64,000 bases of DNA from UPXZ01 sp018055865. GTDB lineage: Bacteria > Bacteroidota > Bacteroidia > Bacteroidales > Paludibacteraceae. The notes under the pieces were generated by a model. It did not search any database, was not told where the DNA came from, and saw nothing but the letters and a program-made list of their open reading frames with translations. This document shows positions 43,634 through 52,433 of this stretch, in pieces (the first letter of the stretch is position 1; each line of letters opens with the position of its first letter). The stretch spans positions 1 through 64,000 of the forward strand of contig CAXYWB010000004.1 of the NCBI GenBank assembly GCA_964292695.1, given 5' to 3'. A program made the position numbers and the translations under genes.

Positions 43634-45316
43634 ATGAAAAAGACATTGACAATCAATTTGAATAATACGGTTTTCCACATTGATGATGATGCGTATGAAC
43701 TGCTGCAATCTTACCTGGCAGAAGTGAGCCATCATTTCAAGTCTGAAGCAGAAAAAGCCGATATCATGAGCGATATCGAAGCCCGGATTGCCGAACTTTT
43801 TTCTGAAAAAATGGACAAACAGAAAAACGTAATCACCATTGATGATGTAGATACCGTCATTACCATAATGGGAAAACCCAGCCAGTTTGTTGATGATGAA
43901 GAAGAAGAGGCACAGCAAGAAGCTCAAGCAGATACCGCAAAAAAGAAAACCCACAAAAAATACTACCGCGATACCGACAATCAGCTGCTCAGCGGAGTTT
44001 CGGCCGGATTGGCGGCTTATCTCAACTGGGATGTAGCGCTCGTACGGATAATTTTTGTAGTATTGGCTTTTGTTACTTCGGGTACATTCGTTCTGATTTA
44101 TCTGCTCATGTGGCTCATTGTTCCCAAAGCTGAAACAACCGCTCAGAAACTCGAAATGCATGGCGAAGATGTAAACATTGAAACCATCAAAAACAAAATG
44201 GTAGATGCCAAAGAATACCTGGAAAGCGATAAATTCAAACAAACTGCTACTGCTACCGGAAGCAAAATCTGGGAAGTGCTGCGGATATTTCTGAAAATCT
44301 TGTTGACAATAACCATGGCAATTGTGAGCATTATTGGTGTTATTTTAATTGCAGCACTTATCATCGCTCTCATTCTTTTCTTACTCGAACCGGATGCTAT
44401 AACCAGCATTTCACCTCAGTTCTTTGCCATTTTCGGCGAAACATCGCCCGACAAAGTATTAATCCTGCTTTTGGCCTTGCTGCTTATTATCGGTTGTCCT
44501 ATTTTCGCTTTGATATACTGGACTACGCGGATTATTTCCAACAAAAAGAAGTCCGGATCGTCTTCGGCATTATGGATTGCCGGTATTCTGTGGCTGGCAG
44601 GCATATTTATGTTTATCGGTACGGGGGCCGAAACAGTGAAAAAACTGAAACAGAGCGACAGCATTTCTTACAATCTGCAGTCGGACAATCCCGACTACAC
44701 GGAGGATGTAAGAACGTTGGCCGATTTTACAGAAATCGAAACCTCGGGTGCCATAGACCTTGAACTCACCAATCAGCCCGAAAAATCAGTTTCGGTCAGC
44801 ACGTTAAGAGAATATCTTACAAACGTGAAAACCGAAGTGACAGATGGAAAACTGAAAATCTACTCAACCGATAATCTGATCAGACCCGTAATAAAAGTAA
44901 AAATTGGAATTGATTCAATAAGCCGGATAGATGCCCGTGGAGCATCCAACATAGATTTTACAAATTCATTTTCACAAAAACATTTAATTATTAATCTCCG
45001 CGGAGCCAGCAAAGCAGATGTAAAAGTAAATTCGGCACAGAAATTGGAGTTTGATGTGCAAGGTGCAAGTAAAATAGACATCAGCGGTTCGGCCGATACA
45101 CTTTTCATCAAAGGAGATGGCTCGAGCAAGATTGAATCGGACAACTTAACAACAAAAGTAGTACGGGTAGAACTGAACGGAGCCAGTCAGGCTGAAGTTT
45201 TTGCCTCGGAATCGTTTGAGGGACATGCTTTTGGAGCCAGTAGAATAACAGTGAAAGGGAATCCGGTGAAAAGAACGAATGAATTTAATCCCGGTTCAAG
45301 CATTCAATATGATTAA
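43634..45316 (+). CDS. PspC-domain and DUF2807 membrane protein
   Basis: The 560-residue protein has four parts. An N-terminal region (1-100) starts MKKTLTINLNNTVFHIDDDAYELL and ends in an acidic stretch. A PspC domain (about 113-170) follows: YYRDTDNQLLSGVSAGLAAYLNW and a helix ending LMWLIVP. Several more membrane helices span 210-330. The C-terminal DUF2807 beta-solenoid (about 365-555) has repeated Gly-Ala-Ser turns such as RGASNIDFTN, RGASKADVKV and QGASKIDISG. PspC proteins in other bacteria join envelope-stress responses; DUF2807 is a putative adhesin or auto-transporter-like domain. The PadR - PspC - DUF2807 order recurs in Bacteroidota. Confidence 0.9.
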   Translation: MKKTLTINLNNTVFHIDDDAYELLQSYLAEVSHHFKSEAEKADIMSDIEARIAELFSEKMDKQKNVITIDDVDTVITIMGKPSQFVDDEEEEAQQEAQADTAKKKTHKKYYRDTDNQLLSGVSAGLAAYLNWDVALVRIIFVVLAFVTSGTFVLIYLLMWLIVPKAETTAQKLEMHGEDVNIETIKNKMVDAKEYLESDKFKQTATATGSKIWEVLRIFLKILLTITMAIVSIIGVILIAALIIALILFLLEPDAITSISPQFFAIFGETSPDKVLILLLALLLIIGCPIFALIYWTTRIISNKKKSGSSSALWIAGILWLAGIFMFIGTGAETVKKLKQSDSISYNLQSDNPDYTEDVRTLADFTEIETSGAIDLELTNQPEKSVSVSTLREYLTNVKTEVTDGKLKIYSTDNLIRPVIKVKIGIDSISRIDARGASNIDFTNSFSQKHLIINLRGASKADVKVNSAQKLEFDVQGASKIDISGSADTLFIKGDGSSKIESDNLTTKVVRVELNGASQAEVFASESFEGHAFGASRITVKGNPVKRTNEFNPGSSIQYD

Positions 45317-45329
45317 AAATAAAAAATCT

Positions 45330-46103
45330 ATGAAACGAAATTTAGTATGGATATGGTTAGCAATGATTGTTGCTTTACCTGTTGCTTCACAAACAAATGA
45401 AACAACAAAAAAAACAGAATATAAGGTGGTGTCCGAAGTCAGAAATGTAGCTTCGTTTGAAACCATCGATGTTTCCGGAAGATTTCTGGTAATGCTGTAC
45501 CCCGGCACAAAGCCCGAAGTAACTGTAGTGGCTGCCGATGAATATATTTCCATCGTGCAGACTAATGTGGAAAAAGGTGTATTGAAAATCAACATGCTCG
45601 ACCTGACCGACAATAAAAATGTCAGTATTGTCGACGGATTGAAAACCAAATACAACGATTATCTGATTCGTCAGCCTATCGAAATTCACATTGCAGTTAC
45701 CAATGTCACTAAAATATTTGTAAATGGAGTAACAACGCTCGAAACCGAATCGATGCTGAAATTACAGAATTTATATATTAATATTAATGACGCTTCAAAA
45801 GCTAATCTGAACATTGAAATCGACAACGGATTTATGGCTGCACTTTCCGGAGCATCTAAAATGGATATTTACGGTAAGGCTGAAAATGCCGATATAAGTG
45901 TAAGCGGCGCCAGCAGTTTTGAAGGGAAAGATTTCAAAACCTACAATGCGAAAATGACCTTATCAGGGGCAAGTCGTGCCAATATTCATGTAACCGAAAG
46001 CCTGGATGCCGAATTGAAAGGTGCCACAAAACTCGTATGCAGCGGCAGCCCGAAAAACATCAGGCAAAACGCTTCCAGAGGATCGAGTATCGTGATTAAA
46101 TAA
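45330..46103 (+). CDS. Secreted DUF2807 protein
   Basis: The 257-residue protein begins at ATG 45330 (MKRNLVWIWLAMIVALPVASQ, signal peptide about residues 1-21); an ATG at 45309 overlapping the previous gene is less likely. The rest is DUF2807, with FETIDVSGRFLVMLYPGTKPEV and the Gly-Ala-Ser repeats SGASKMDIYG, SGASSFEGKD and SGASRANIHV, matching the C-terminal half of the preceding gene. It would be periplasmic or surface-exposed. The two genes seem to share a duplicated domain. The cluster ends at the terminator just after it. Confidence 0.88.
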   Translation: MKRNLVWIWLAMIVALPVASQTNETTKKTEYKVVSEVRNVASFETIDVSGRFLVMLYPGTKPEVTVVAADEYISIVQTNVEKGVLKINMLDLTDNKNVSIVDGLKTKYNDYLIRQPIEIHIAVTNVTKIFVNGVTTLETESMLKLQNLYININDASKANLNIEIDNGFMAALSGASKMDIYGKAENADISVSGASSFEGKDFKTYNAKMTLSGASRANIHVTESLDAELKGATKLVCSGSPKNIRQNASRGSSIVIK

Positions 46104-46127
46104 AAACTGAAACAGCGAAAAAAACAC

Positions 46128-46163
46128 AGAATGCCGATAAGTTCAATCTCTTACCGGCATTCT
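46128..46163. terminator. Terminator at the end of the exporter/DUF2807 cluster
   Basis: A 9-bp perfect stem (46128-46136 with 46155-46163) with an 18-base loop, flanked by A-rich and T-rich DNA. It lies 25 bases after the DUF2807 stop and 18 bases after the minus-strand gcvP stop, and can serve both. Confidence 0.7.
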
Positions 46164-46180
46164 TGTTTCATTAAATATTT

Positions 46181-49030
46181 TTATTCCCAATCGGTAGTGG
46201 GACGGCAGGTGCAAACCAAATTTCGGTCGCCATACGCATTATCCACTCTCGCCACATTGATCCAGAATTTATTCTCGGCAACCCAAGGTGCCGGATAAGC
46301 CGCTTTTTGTCTGGAGTAGGGATGATTCCAATCTTCACCCACAATCTCATATTCCGGATGAGGAGCATTCATCAATACATTATTGGTTTTATCAGCTTTG
46401 CCATCTTCTATTTCCTTTATTTCGCCGTAAATTTTAAGCATTGCATCGGCAAATTTGTCCAGTTCGGCAAGCGACTCGCTTTCAGTAGGTTCTATCATCA
46501 ATGTACCATGTACGGGAAATGAAAGAGTGGGTGCATGATATCCGTAGTCCATCAATCGTTTGGCAATATCAGTTTCGGTGACTCCCGAAGTGGCTTTGAA
46601 ATTTCGACATTCCAATATCAACTCGTGACCTACACGTCCTGTTTCGCCGGTATAGACAATTCCATACGTATCGCTGAGGCAGGCAGCCAGGTAGTTGGCG
46701 TTAAGAATGGCCATTTTGGTGGAACGGGTCAAACCCTCCTCGCCCAGCATTCGAATGTACCCATACGTGATAGTGAGCACACCGGCACTTCCGTAAGGTG
46801 CTGCCGAAACCGTGTTTTTCCCGAATTTTTTATCCGGCAAAAACTCAGTCAAATGTTTTGCCACGCAAATGGGACCAACGCCAGGACCGCCTCCGCCGTG
46901 AGGGATGGCAAATGTTTTATGCAGATTCAGGTGACACACATCGGCACCGATTATACCCGGATGAGTCAGACCCACCTGCGCATTCATATTGGCACCGTCC
47001 AGGTAAACCTGCCCGCCGTATTTGTGAATGGTTTCACACATATCTTTTATAGCCGTTTCGAAAATGCCGTGCGTAGATGGATACGTAATCATACAGCCGG
47101 CAAGTGTTTCAGCATGAGCTTCCGCTTTTTGATTCCAGTCGTCTATTTCTACGTTTCCTTTTTCGTCGCATTTCACCACTACGGGAATAAAACCACACTG
47201 AACCGCACTGGCAGGATTAGTACCATGTGCCGAAGCGGGTATCAATACCTTGTTACGGTTATTATCCCCTTTTGAGATCAGGTAAGATTTGATAGCCAGC
47301 AGTCCGGTAAATTCGCCTGCAGCTCCCGAGTTTGGTTGCAGACTGCAGGCATCCAGACCGGTAATCTCACAGAGGTATTTTTCCAGTGATGTGATAAGTT
47401 CGTTGTACCCTTCCGTCTGATCTTTAGGTGCAAGCGGATGAATTCCGTTCAGCTCCGGCCGGCTCAGAGGAAGCATTTCTGAAGCTGCGTTCAGTTTCAT
47501 GGTACATGAGCCTAATGAAATCATGGAATGGGTAAGCGAAATGTCGCGACGCTCGAGCTTCTTGATGTAGCGCATCATATCTGTTTCGGTATGATACATG
47601 CGAAAAACATCGTGAGTCAAAAAGTCGGACGTGCGTTCAAACCTTTCATCGAACGATTTCAATCCCGTTATGTCTTGGGCTTCGGCATACACAGCATTGT
47701 TGCCAACAGCGGCAGCAAAGATATCAATCAGCGTATTTACATCATCCAGATCGGTTGTTTCATCAACACTGATTCCAATTTCACCGGTTTCAAAATAATG
47801 AAAATTCACCTCATTTTCCAGTGCAATTTTTTTAAAATCATTTAGTTTAACATTTTCAGGAAGAAATATTTTTAATGTATCGAAAAAATTTTCGTTTTCC
47901 TGATCAAACCCATAAACCTCAAGCACTTCATTCAGATAACTGGCAATGGAATGAATCCGGAGAGCTGTTTCCCTGATTCCGTCAGCTCCATGATACACGG
48001 TGTAGAATCCGGCCATGGTAGCCAGCAAAGCCTGTGCTGTACAAATGTTTGATGTAGCTTTTTCGCGTTTGATGTGCTGTTCGCGGGTTTGAAGCGCCAT
48101 ACGAAGGGCGAATTTTTCGTTTGCATCCTTGCTTATGCCTATTATTCTGCCCGGAATATCACGTTTGAATTCTTCTTTGGTAGCAAAATAAGCTGCCGAT
48201 GGTCCGCCGTAAAACATCGGAATGCCCCACCGCTGTGTAGATCCGAAAACGATGTCGGCTCCCCATTCACCCGGAGGAGTAAGCAGCGCCAGACTCAAAA
48301 TATCGGCAGCTACTGCCACAATGCAATTATTATCGTGGGCTTTAGTTACAAAATCGGTATAATCTTCAATGCTTCCGTTGGAGTTGGGGTATTGAATAAT
48401 GGCTCCGAAAAACCGGTCGGTAAACTTCGCCTGCTCATAATCGCCCACCACCAATTCCATTCCCTGCACAAATGCCCGTGTGCGGATTACGGCCAGTGTT
48501 TGCGGAAAAACATTTTCATCTACAAACAGGATATTGGCGCCGGCTTTTACCTTATCGCGGCTTCTGAGGTTGAAAGCCATGGTAGCGGCTTCGGCGGCGG
48601 CAGTGGCTTCGTCGAGCAGCGATGCATTGGCAAGAGAAAGTCCGGTGAAATCGGCAACTGCTGTCTGGAAATTGATCAAAGCTTCCAGGCGTCCCTGTGA
48701 AATTTCGGCCTGATAAGGTGTGTAGGAAGTGTACCAGGATGGATTTTCAAACACATTGCGCTGAATTACGGCCGGGGTGCATGTATCGTACCATCCCTGT
48801 CCGATGTATGAAGTGAAAAGTTTGTTTCTGGCTGCCAGTTCAGTTATGTGCTCGGCATATTGCCTTTCACTCAACGGATCAGGCAAATCCAGCGTTTCAG
48901 AAAGACGGATAGATGCAGGAATCGTTTGTTCTATCAGGTTGTCAACGTTGTTAATTCCTATTTTCTGAAGCATTACCGACTCATCCGTTTCAGAAATGCC
49001 TACATGCCTGTTTTTCAAGTAGTTATTCAT
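46181..49030 (-). CDS. gcvP: Glycine dehydrogenase (decarboxylating), P protein
   Basis: GcvP is the PLP-dependent decarboxylase of the glycine cleavage system, which yields CO2, ammonia and methylene-THF together with the H, T and L proteins (not in this window). The 949-residue single-chain form carries both halves. The PLP lysine is in LNLHKTFAIPHGGGGPGVGPI (near residue 700), with the glycine-rich loop that follows. The N-terminal half has RHVGISETDESVMLQKIG and EISQGRLEALINFQT. A TATCTTTG box at 49058-49065 on the minus strand lies 28 bases upstream. fhs in this same window also uses the THF pool. Confidence 0.97.
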   Translation of the reverse strand: MNNYLKNRHVGISETDESVMLQKIGINNVDNLIEQTIPASIRLSETLDLPDPLSERQYAEHITELAARNKLFTSYIGQGWYDTCTPAVIQRNVFENPSWYTSYTPYQAEISQGRLEALINFQTAVADFTGLSLANASLLDEATAAAEAATMAFNLRSRDKVKAGANILFVDENVFPQTLAVIRTRAFVQGMELVVGDYEQAKFTDRFFGAIIQYPNSNGSIEDYTDFVTKAHDNNCIVAVAADILSLALLTPPGEWGADIVFGSTQRWGIPMFYGGPSAAYFATKEEFKRDIPGRIIGISKDANEKFALRMALQTREQHIKREKATSNICTAQALLATMAGFYTVYHGADGIRETALRIHSIASYLNEVLEVYGFDQENENFFDTLKIFLPENVKLNDFKKIALENEVNFHYFETGEIGISVDETTDLDDVNTLIDIFAAAVGNNAVYAEAQDITGLKSFDERFERTSDFLTHDVFRMYHTETDMMRYIKKLERRDISLTHSMISLGSCTMKLNAASEMLPLSRPELNGIHPLAPKDQTEGYNELITSLEKYLCEITGLDACSLQPNSGAAGEFTGLLAIKSYLISKGDNNRNKVLIPASAHGTNPASAVQCGFIPVVVKCDEKGNVEIDDWNQKAEAHAETLAGCMITYPSTHGIFETAIKDMCETIHKYGGQVYLDGANMNAQVGLTHPGIIGADVCHLNLHKTFAIPHGGGGPGVGPICVAKHLTEFLPDKKFGKNTVSAAPYGSAGVLTITYGYIRMLGEEGLTRSTKMAILNANYLAACLSDTYGIVYTGETGRVGHELILECRNFKATSGVTETDIAKRLMDYGYHAPTLSFPVHGTLMIEPTESESLAELDKFADAMLKIYGEIKEIEDGKADKTNNVLMNAPHPEYEIVGEDWNHPYSRQKAAYPAPWVAENKFWINVARVDNAYGDRNLVCTCRPTTDWE

Positions 49031-49405
49031 AGTGTTAATTGCTCTAAGTTTTTACTTCAAAGATAATTCATTTTCCATATTTTCTGAAATTAAGTGTGGA
49101 ATAAAATGTGAAAATATGCATTTTCTTTGTTTGTTATGTCATTTTACCGAATTAAGAGTCTATTTATCCACTTTTATATCCCGTTAAAATCATTTCAATA
49201 TTTTATAAATTAAAATTGATAGCTGAGAAAAAATTGACTTTGATGCTTATAATTTTAAGGTATTTGAAGAGAAAAAAATCATTGAAATTCCATGAAACGT
49301 TTTCATTTCCTCCAGACGGCTATCAGTACTGCATTCAGAAATAGTAAAAAAAAAGTTGGATTAGCTCCAACTTTTCTTTCTATATAAACAGTACTTATCC
49401 GCACA
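49031..49405. other. Intergenic region between gcvP and ppdK
   Basis: This 375-base AT-rich stretch contains the gcvP -7 box TATCTTTG (49058-49065, minus strand) and the ppdK terminator at 49345-49375. Between them I see no ORF, repeat or riboswitch-like fold; in particular no glycine-riboswitch pattern was evident by eye. Confidence 0.55.
49345..49375 (-). terminator. Terminator of ppdK
   Basis: A 10-bp stem (49351-49360 with 49366-49375) with loop TTAGC. The A-run at 49345-49354 gives a T-run on the minus strand just after the stem, about 30 bases past the ppdK stop. Confidence 0.85.
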
Positions 49406-52132
49406 CTAATTGCTTTTGATAGCTGCCTGCGCGGCTGCCAAACGTGCAATAGGCACACGGAATGGTGAGCAACTTACATAGTTGAGACCTGCGCGATGGC
49501 AGAATTCAACCGACGAAGGTTCGCCTCCATGTTCACCACAAATACCCACTTTGAGGTTTGGTTTGGTCTGACGACCTTTTTCAACACCCATTTCAATCAG
49601 TTTTCCTACACCATTCTGATCGATAGCAGTAAACGGATCCACTTTGAAAATGCCTTTATCCAGATAATCGGGCAAGAATTTGCCTGCATCATCGCGTGAG
49701 AAACCAAGTGTCATCTGTGTTAAGTCATTGGTACCAAATGAGAAAAATTCAGCTTCTTCGGCAATGTGGTCGGCAGTAAGTGCTGCACGCGGAATTTCAA
49801 TCATTGTACCGATTTGATATTCAATACGGTCACCTTTTTCTGCAAACACCTTCTCGGCAGTAGCTCTGATAAGATCAGCCTGATTTTTCAATTCAGCAAC
49901 AGTACCCACGAGCGGAACCATGATTTCGGGACGTGCATCCACACCTTTTGCTTTCAGGTTGAGAGCAGCTTCGATAATGGCGCGTGCCTGCATTTCGGTA
50001 ATTTCAGGATAAGTGATTCCCAAACGACATCCGCGATGACCGAGCATAGGGTTAAATTCTTCGAGATCGTTTACTTTCTGCTTAACGGCTTCGATACTAA
50101 TGCCCATTTCTTCGGCCAGTACTTTTTGCATTTCCTGCTGATGTGGCACAAACTCGTGCAAAGGCGGGTCGAGCAGACGGATTGTTACACCAAAACCTGC
50201 CATGGCTTCAAAAATACCTTCGAAGTCGGTACGCTGGAAAGGCAGTAATTTATCAAGCGCTCTTTTGCGACCTTCAACTGTTGATGATAGAATCATTTCG
50301 CGCATAGCTTTGATACGTGCACCTTCGAAAAACATGTGCTCGGTACGGCAAAGACCGATTCCTTTAGCTCCAAAGCCACGTGCTCGCTGTGCATCTTCGG
50401 GAGTATCAGCATTGGTACGTACACTCATACGGGTATATTTTTCGGATATTTCCATCAATTCGGCAAAATCGGCATCAAGCTCGGCTTCTTTCGTTTGTAC
50501 CTGACCGAGATAAATATCGCCTGTAGATCCGTTGAGAGAAATATAATCGCCTTCTTTTATTACAAGTTCGTCAACAATCATTTGTTTGTTCACGTAGTCG
50601 ATTTTCAGCGTTCCGGCTCCCGAAACACAGCATTTACCCATACCGCGTGCTACCACTGCCGCGTGCGAGGTCATACCACCACGTGCAGTCAGGATGCCTT
50701 CTGCAGCAGCCATACCGGCTAAGTCTTCGGGCGAAGTTTCCACACGTACCATGATTACTTTTTCCTTACGGGCAGCCCATTCGGCAGCGTCATCGGCATT
50801 GAAAACAACACGACCTGTAGCTGCACCCGGAGATGCTGCCAATCCTTTGGCTACGACTTTGGCCGAATTCAGTGCACTTTTATCAAAAACCGGGTGAAGC
50901 AATTCGTCCAAACGAATAGGATCGACACGCAACAAAGCTGTTTTCTCATCAATCATACCTTGTTTCAGCATGTCCATGGCTATTTTAACCATGGCTGAAC
51001 CGGTACGTTTTCCGTTACGGGTTTGGAGAAACCAGAGTTTACCTTCCTGAACGGTAAATTCCATATCCTGCATATCTTTGTAGTGATTTTCCAGCTTTGT
51101 CTGAATGGCATCCAGCTCTATGTAGATTTCGGGCATAGCTTCTTCCATGGAAGGATAGTTGGCTAAGCGATCTTCTTCAGTAACACCGGCAAGTTCAGCC
51201 CAACGTTGTGAGCCGAGTTTGGTAATTTGCTGCGGTGTACGGATTCCGGCTACCACATCTTCGCCCTGTGCATTAATGAGGTATTCACCGATGAATTGAT
51301 CTTCGCCGGTGGCGGCATCGCGTGAGAAGCATACTCCGGTGGCCGAAGTATCGCCCATATTACCGAAAACCATGGCCTGCACATTCACTGCAGTGCCCCA
51401 TTCTGCTGGTATTCCTTCCATTTTGCGGTAAAGAATGGCGCGGTCGTTCATCCATGAGTCGAATACGGAGCAAATAGCACCCCAAAGTTGTTCGTAAGCA
51501 GATTCAGGGAAATCATGTCCGGTTTGATTTTTTACGGCAGCCTTAAACCGGGCAACCATTTCTTTCAGATCGTCAACTGAGAGTTCGGTATCTAAGTCAA
51601 CGCCTTTTTCTTCTTTAATTTCTTCGATTATCAGTTCGAAGGGATCGTGGTCATTTTTGTTTTCAGGTTTCATGCCGAGCACAACATCACCGTACATTTG
51701 CACAAAGCGACGATACGAATCCCAAACAAAGCGCGGATTGCCGGTTTTTCGGGTCATTCCTTCCACCACGCTGTCATTCAGGCCGAGGTTCAGAATTGTG
51801 TCCATCATACCGGGCATTGAAGCGCGAGCACCCGAACGAACGGATACTAGCAGCGGATTTTCTACATCACCGAATTTGGAGTTCATAAGTTCTTCAACTC
51901 CGGCAATAGCTCTTTCAACCTCAGGTTTGAGCAATTCTACCACATTCTCTTTTCCCAATTCGAAGTATTCAGTACAAACATCTGTTGTAATGGTAAATCC
52001 GGGAGGAACCGGCACCCCAATCAAATTCATTTCAGCAAGGTTTGCACCTTTGCCCCCGAGCAGATTTTTCATATCTGCTTTACCTTCAGCTTTTCCGTTA
52101 CCAAAGGTATAGACTCTTTTTACGTTACTCAT
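49406..52132 (-). CDS. ppdK: Pyruvate, phosphate dikinase
   Basis: The enzyme interconverts pyruvate, ATP and phosphate with phosphoenolpyruvate, AMP and diphosphate. In anaerobic Bacteroidota it links glycolysis and gluconeogenesis. The 908-residue length is typical. The N-terminal ATP-grasp domain starts KNLLGGKGANLAEMNLIGVPVPPGF; the swivelling domain has the phosphohistidine motif GGMTSHAAVVARGMGKCCVSG (near residue 455); the C-terminal TIM barrel has GICGEHGGEPSSVEF with the catalytic Cys. A TATCTTTG box lies at 52236-52243 on the minus strand, about 104 bases upstream. Confidence 0.97.
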   Translation of the reverse strand: MSNVKRVYTFGNGKAEGKADMKNLLGGKGANLAEMNLIGVPVPPGFTITTDVCTEYFELGKENVVELLKPEVERAIAGVEELMNSKFGDVENPLLVSVRSGARASMPGMMDTILNLGLNDSVVEGMTRKTGNPRFVWDSYRRFVQMYGDVVLGMKPENKNDHDPFELIIEEIKEEKGVDLDTELSVDDLKEMVARFKAAVKNQTGHDFPESAYEQLWGAICSVFDSWMNDRAILYRKMEGIPAEWGTAVNVQAMVFGNMGDTSATGVCFSRDAATGEDQFIGEYLINAQGEDVVAGIRTPQQITKLGSQRWAELAGVTEEDRLANYPSMEEAMPEIYIELDAIQTKLENHYKDMQDMEFTVQEGKLWFLQTRNGKRTGSAMVKIAMDMLKQGMIDEKTALLRVDPIRLDELLHPVFDKSALNSAKVVAKGLAASPGAATGRVVFNADDAAEWAARKEKVIMVRVETSPEDLAGMAAAEGILTARGGMTSHAAVVARGMGKCCVSGAGTLKIDYVNKQMIVDELVIKEGDYISLNGSTGDIYLGQVQTKEAELDADFAELMEISEKYTRMSVRTNADTPEDAQRARGFGAKGIGLCRTEHMFFEGARIKAMREMILSSTVEGRKRALDKLLPFQRTDFEGIFEAMAGFGVTIRLLDPPLHEFVPHQQEMQKVLAEEMGISIEAVKQKVNDLEEFNPMLGHRGCRLGITYPEITEMQARAIIEAALNLKAKGVDARPEIMVPLVGTVAELKNQADLIRATAEKVFAEKGDRIEYQIGTMIEIPRAALTADHIAEEAEFFSFGTNDLTQMTLGFSRDDAGKFLPDYLDKGIFKVDPFTAIDQNGVGKLIEMGVEKGRQTKPNLKVGICGEHGGEPSSVEFCHRAGLNYVSCSPFRVPIARLAAAQAAIKSN

Positions 52133-52433
52133 ACATGTATTTTTTGTTTAAAATAAATTTTTGTTTTTATGAAAATTTATGTCTCAGCCTATTTGGCCGT
52201 AATTATCATAGGATTAATTGTTTATTAAGATTTTACAAAGATAAATTTTTTATTTAACATTATAAAATTTAGAAAATAAAATATTTTAGTTATCTGCTTT
52301 TTTGTTTTTTATTTAGAATTGCTTGGTATTGCGGCTATTAAACTTAACATCGATATGAATAGCGTGGAACAGCCTGACATTTCGATGTTCTGCAGTCAAC
52401 ACACGTCCATTCTTTGAAAAAAAATAAAACGGA
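52133..52433. other. Intergenic region between ppdK and uvrA
   Basis: This 301-base stretch contains the probable ppdK -7 box (52236-52243, minus strand) and a tiny ACAT/ATGT hairpin with a TTCG loop (52377-52388) near the uvrA end, which may assist termination. No ORF or other structure is visible. Confidence 0.5.

Noticed and set aside
43574..44242. A 222-codon minus-strand frame opposite the PspC-type gene
   Set aside because: It is rich in Phe and Tyr as expected from antisense translation of a membrane protein gene; no homology pattern.
46535..47275. A 246-codon plus-strand frame within gcvP
   Set aside because: It is antisense to highly conserved gcvP sequence, including the PLP site; no independent gene signals.
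49066..49344. A possible glycine riboswitch upstream of gcvP
   Set aside because: No paired aptamer-like motif was seen by eye and the DNA is simply AT-rich; riboswitch covariance search would be decisive.
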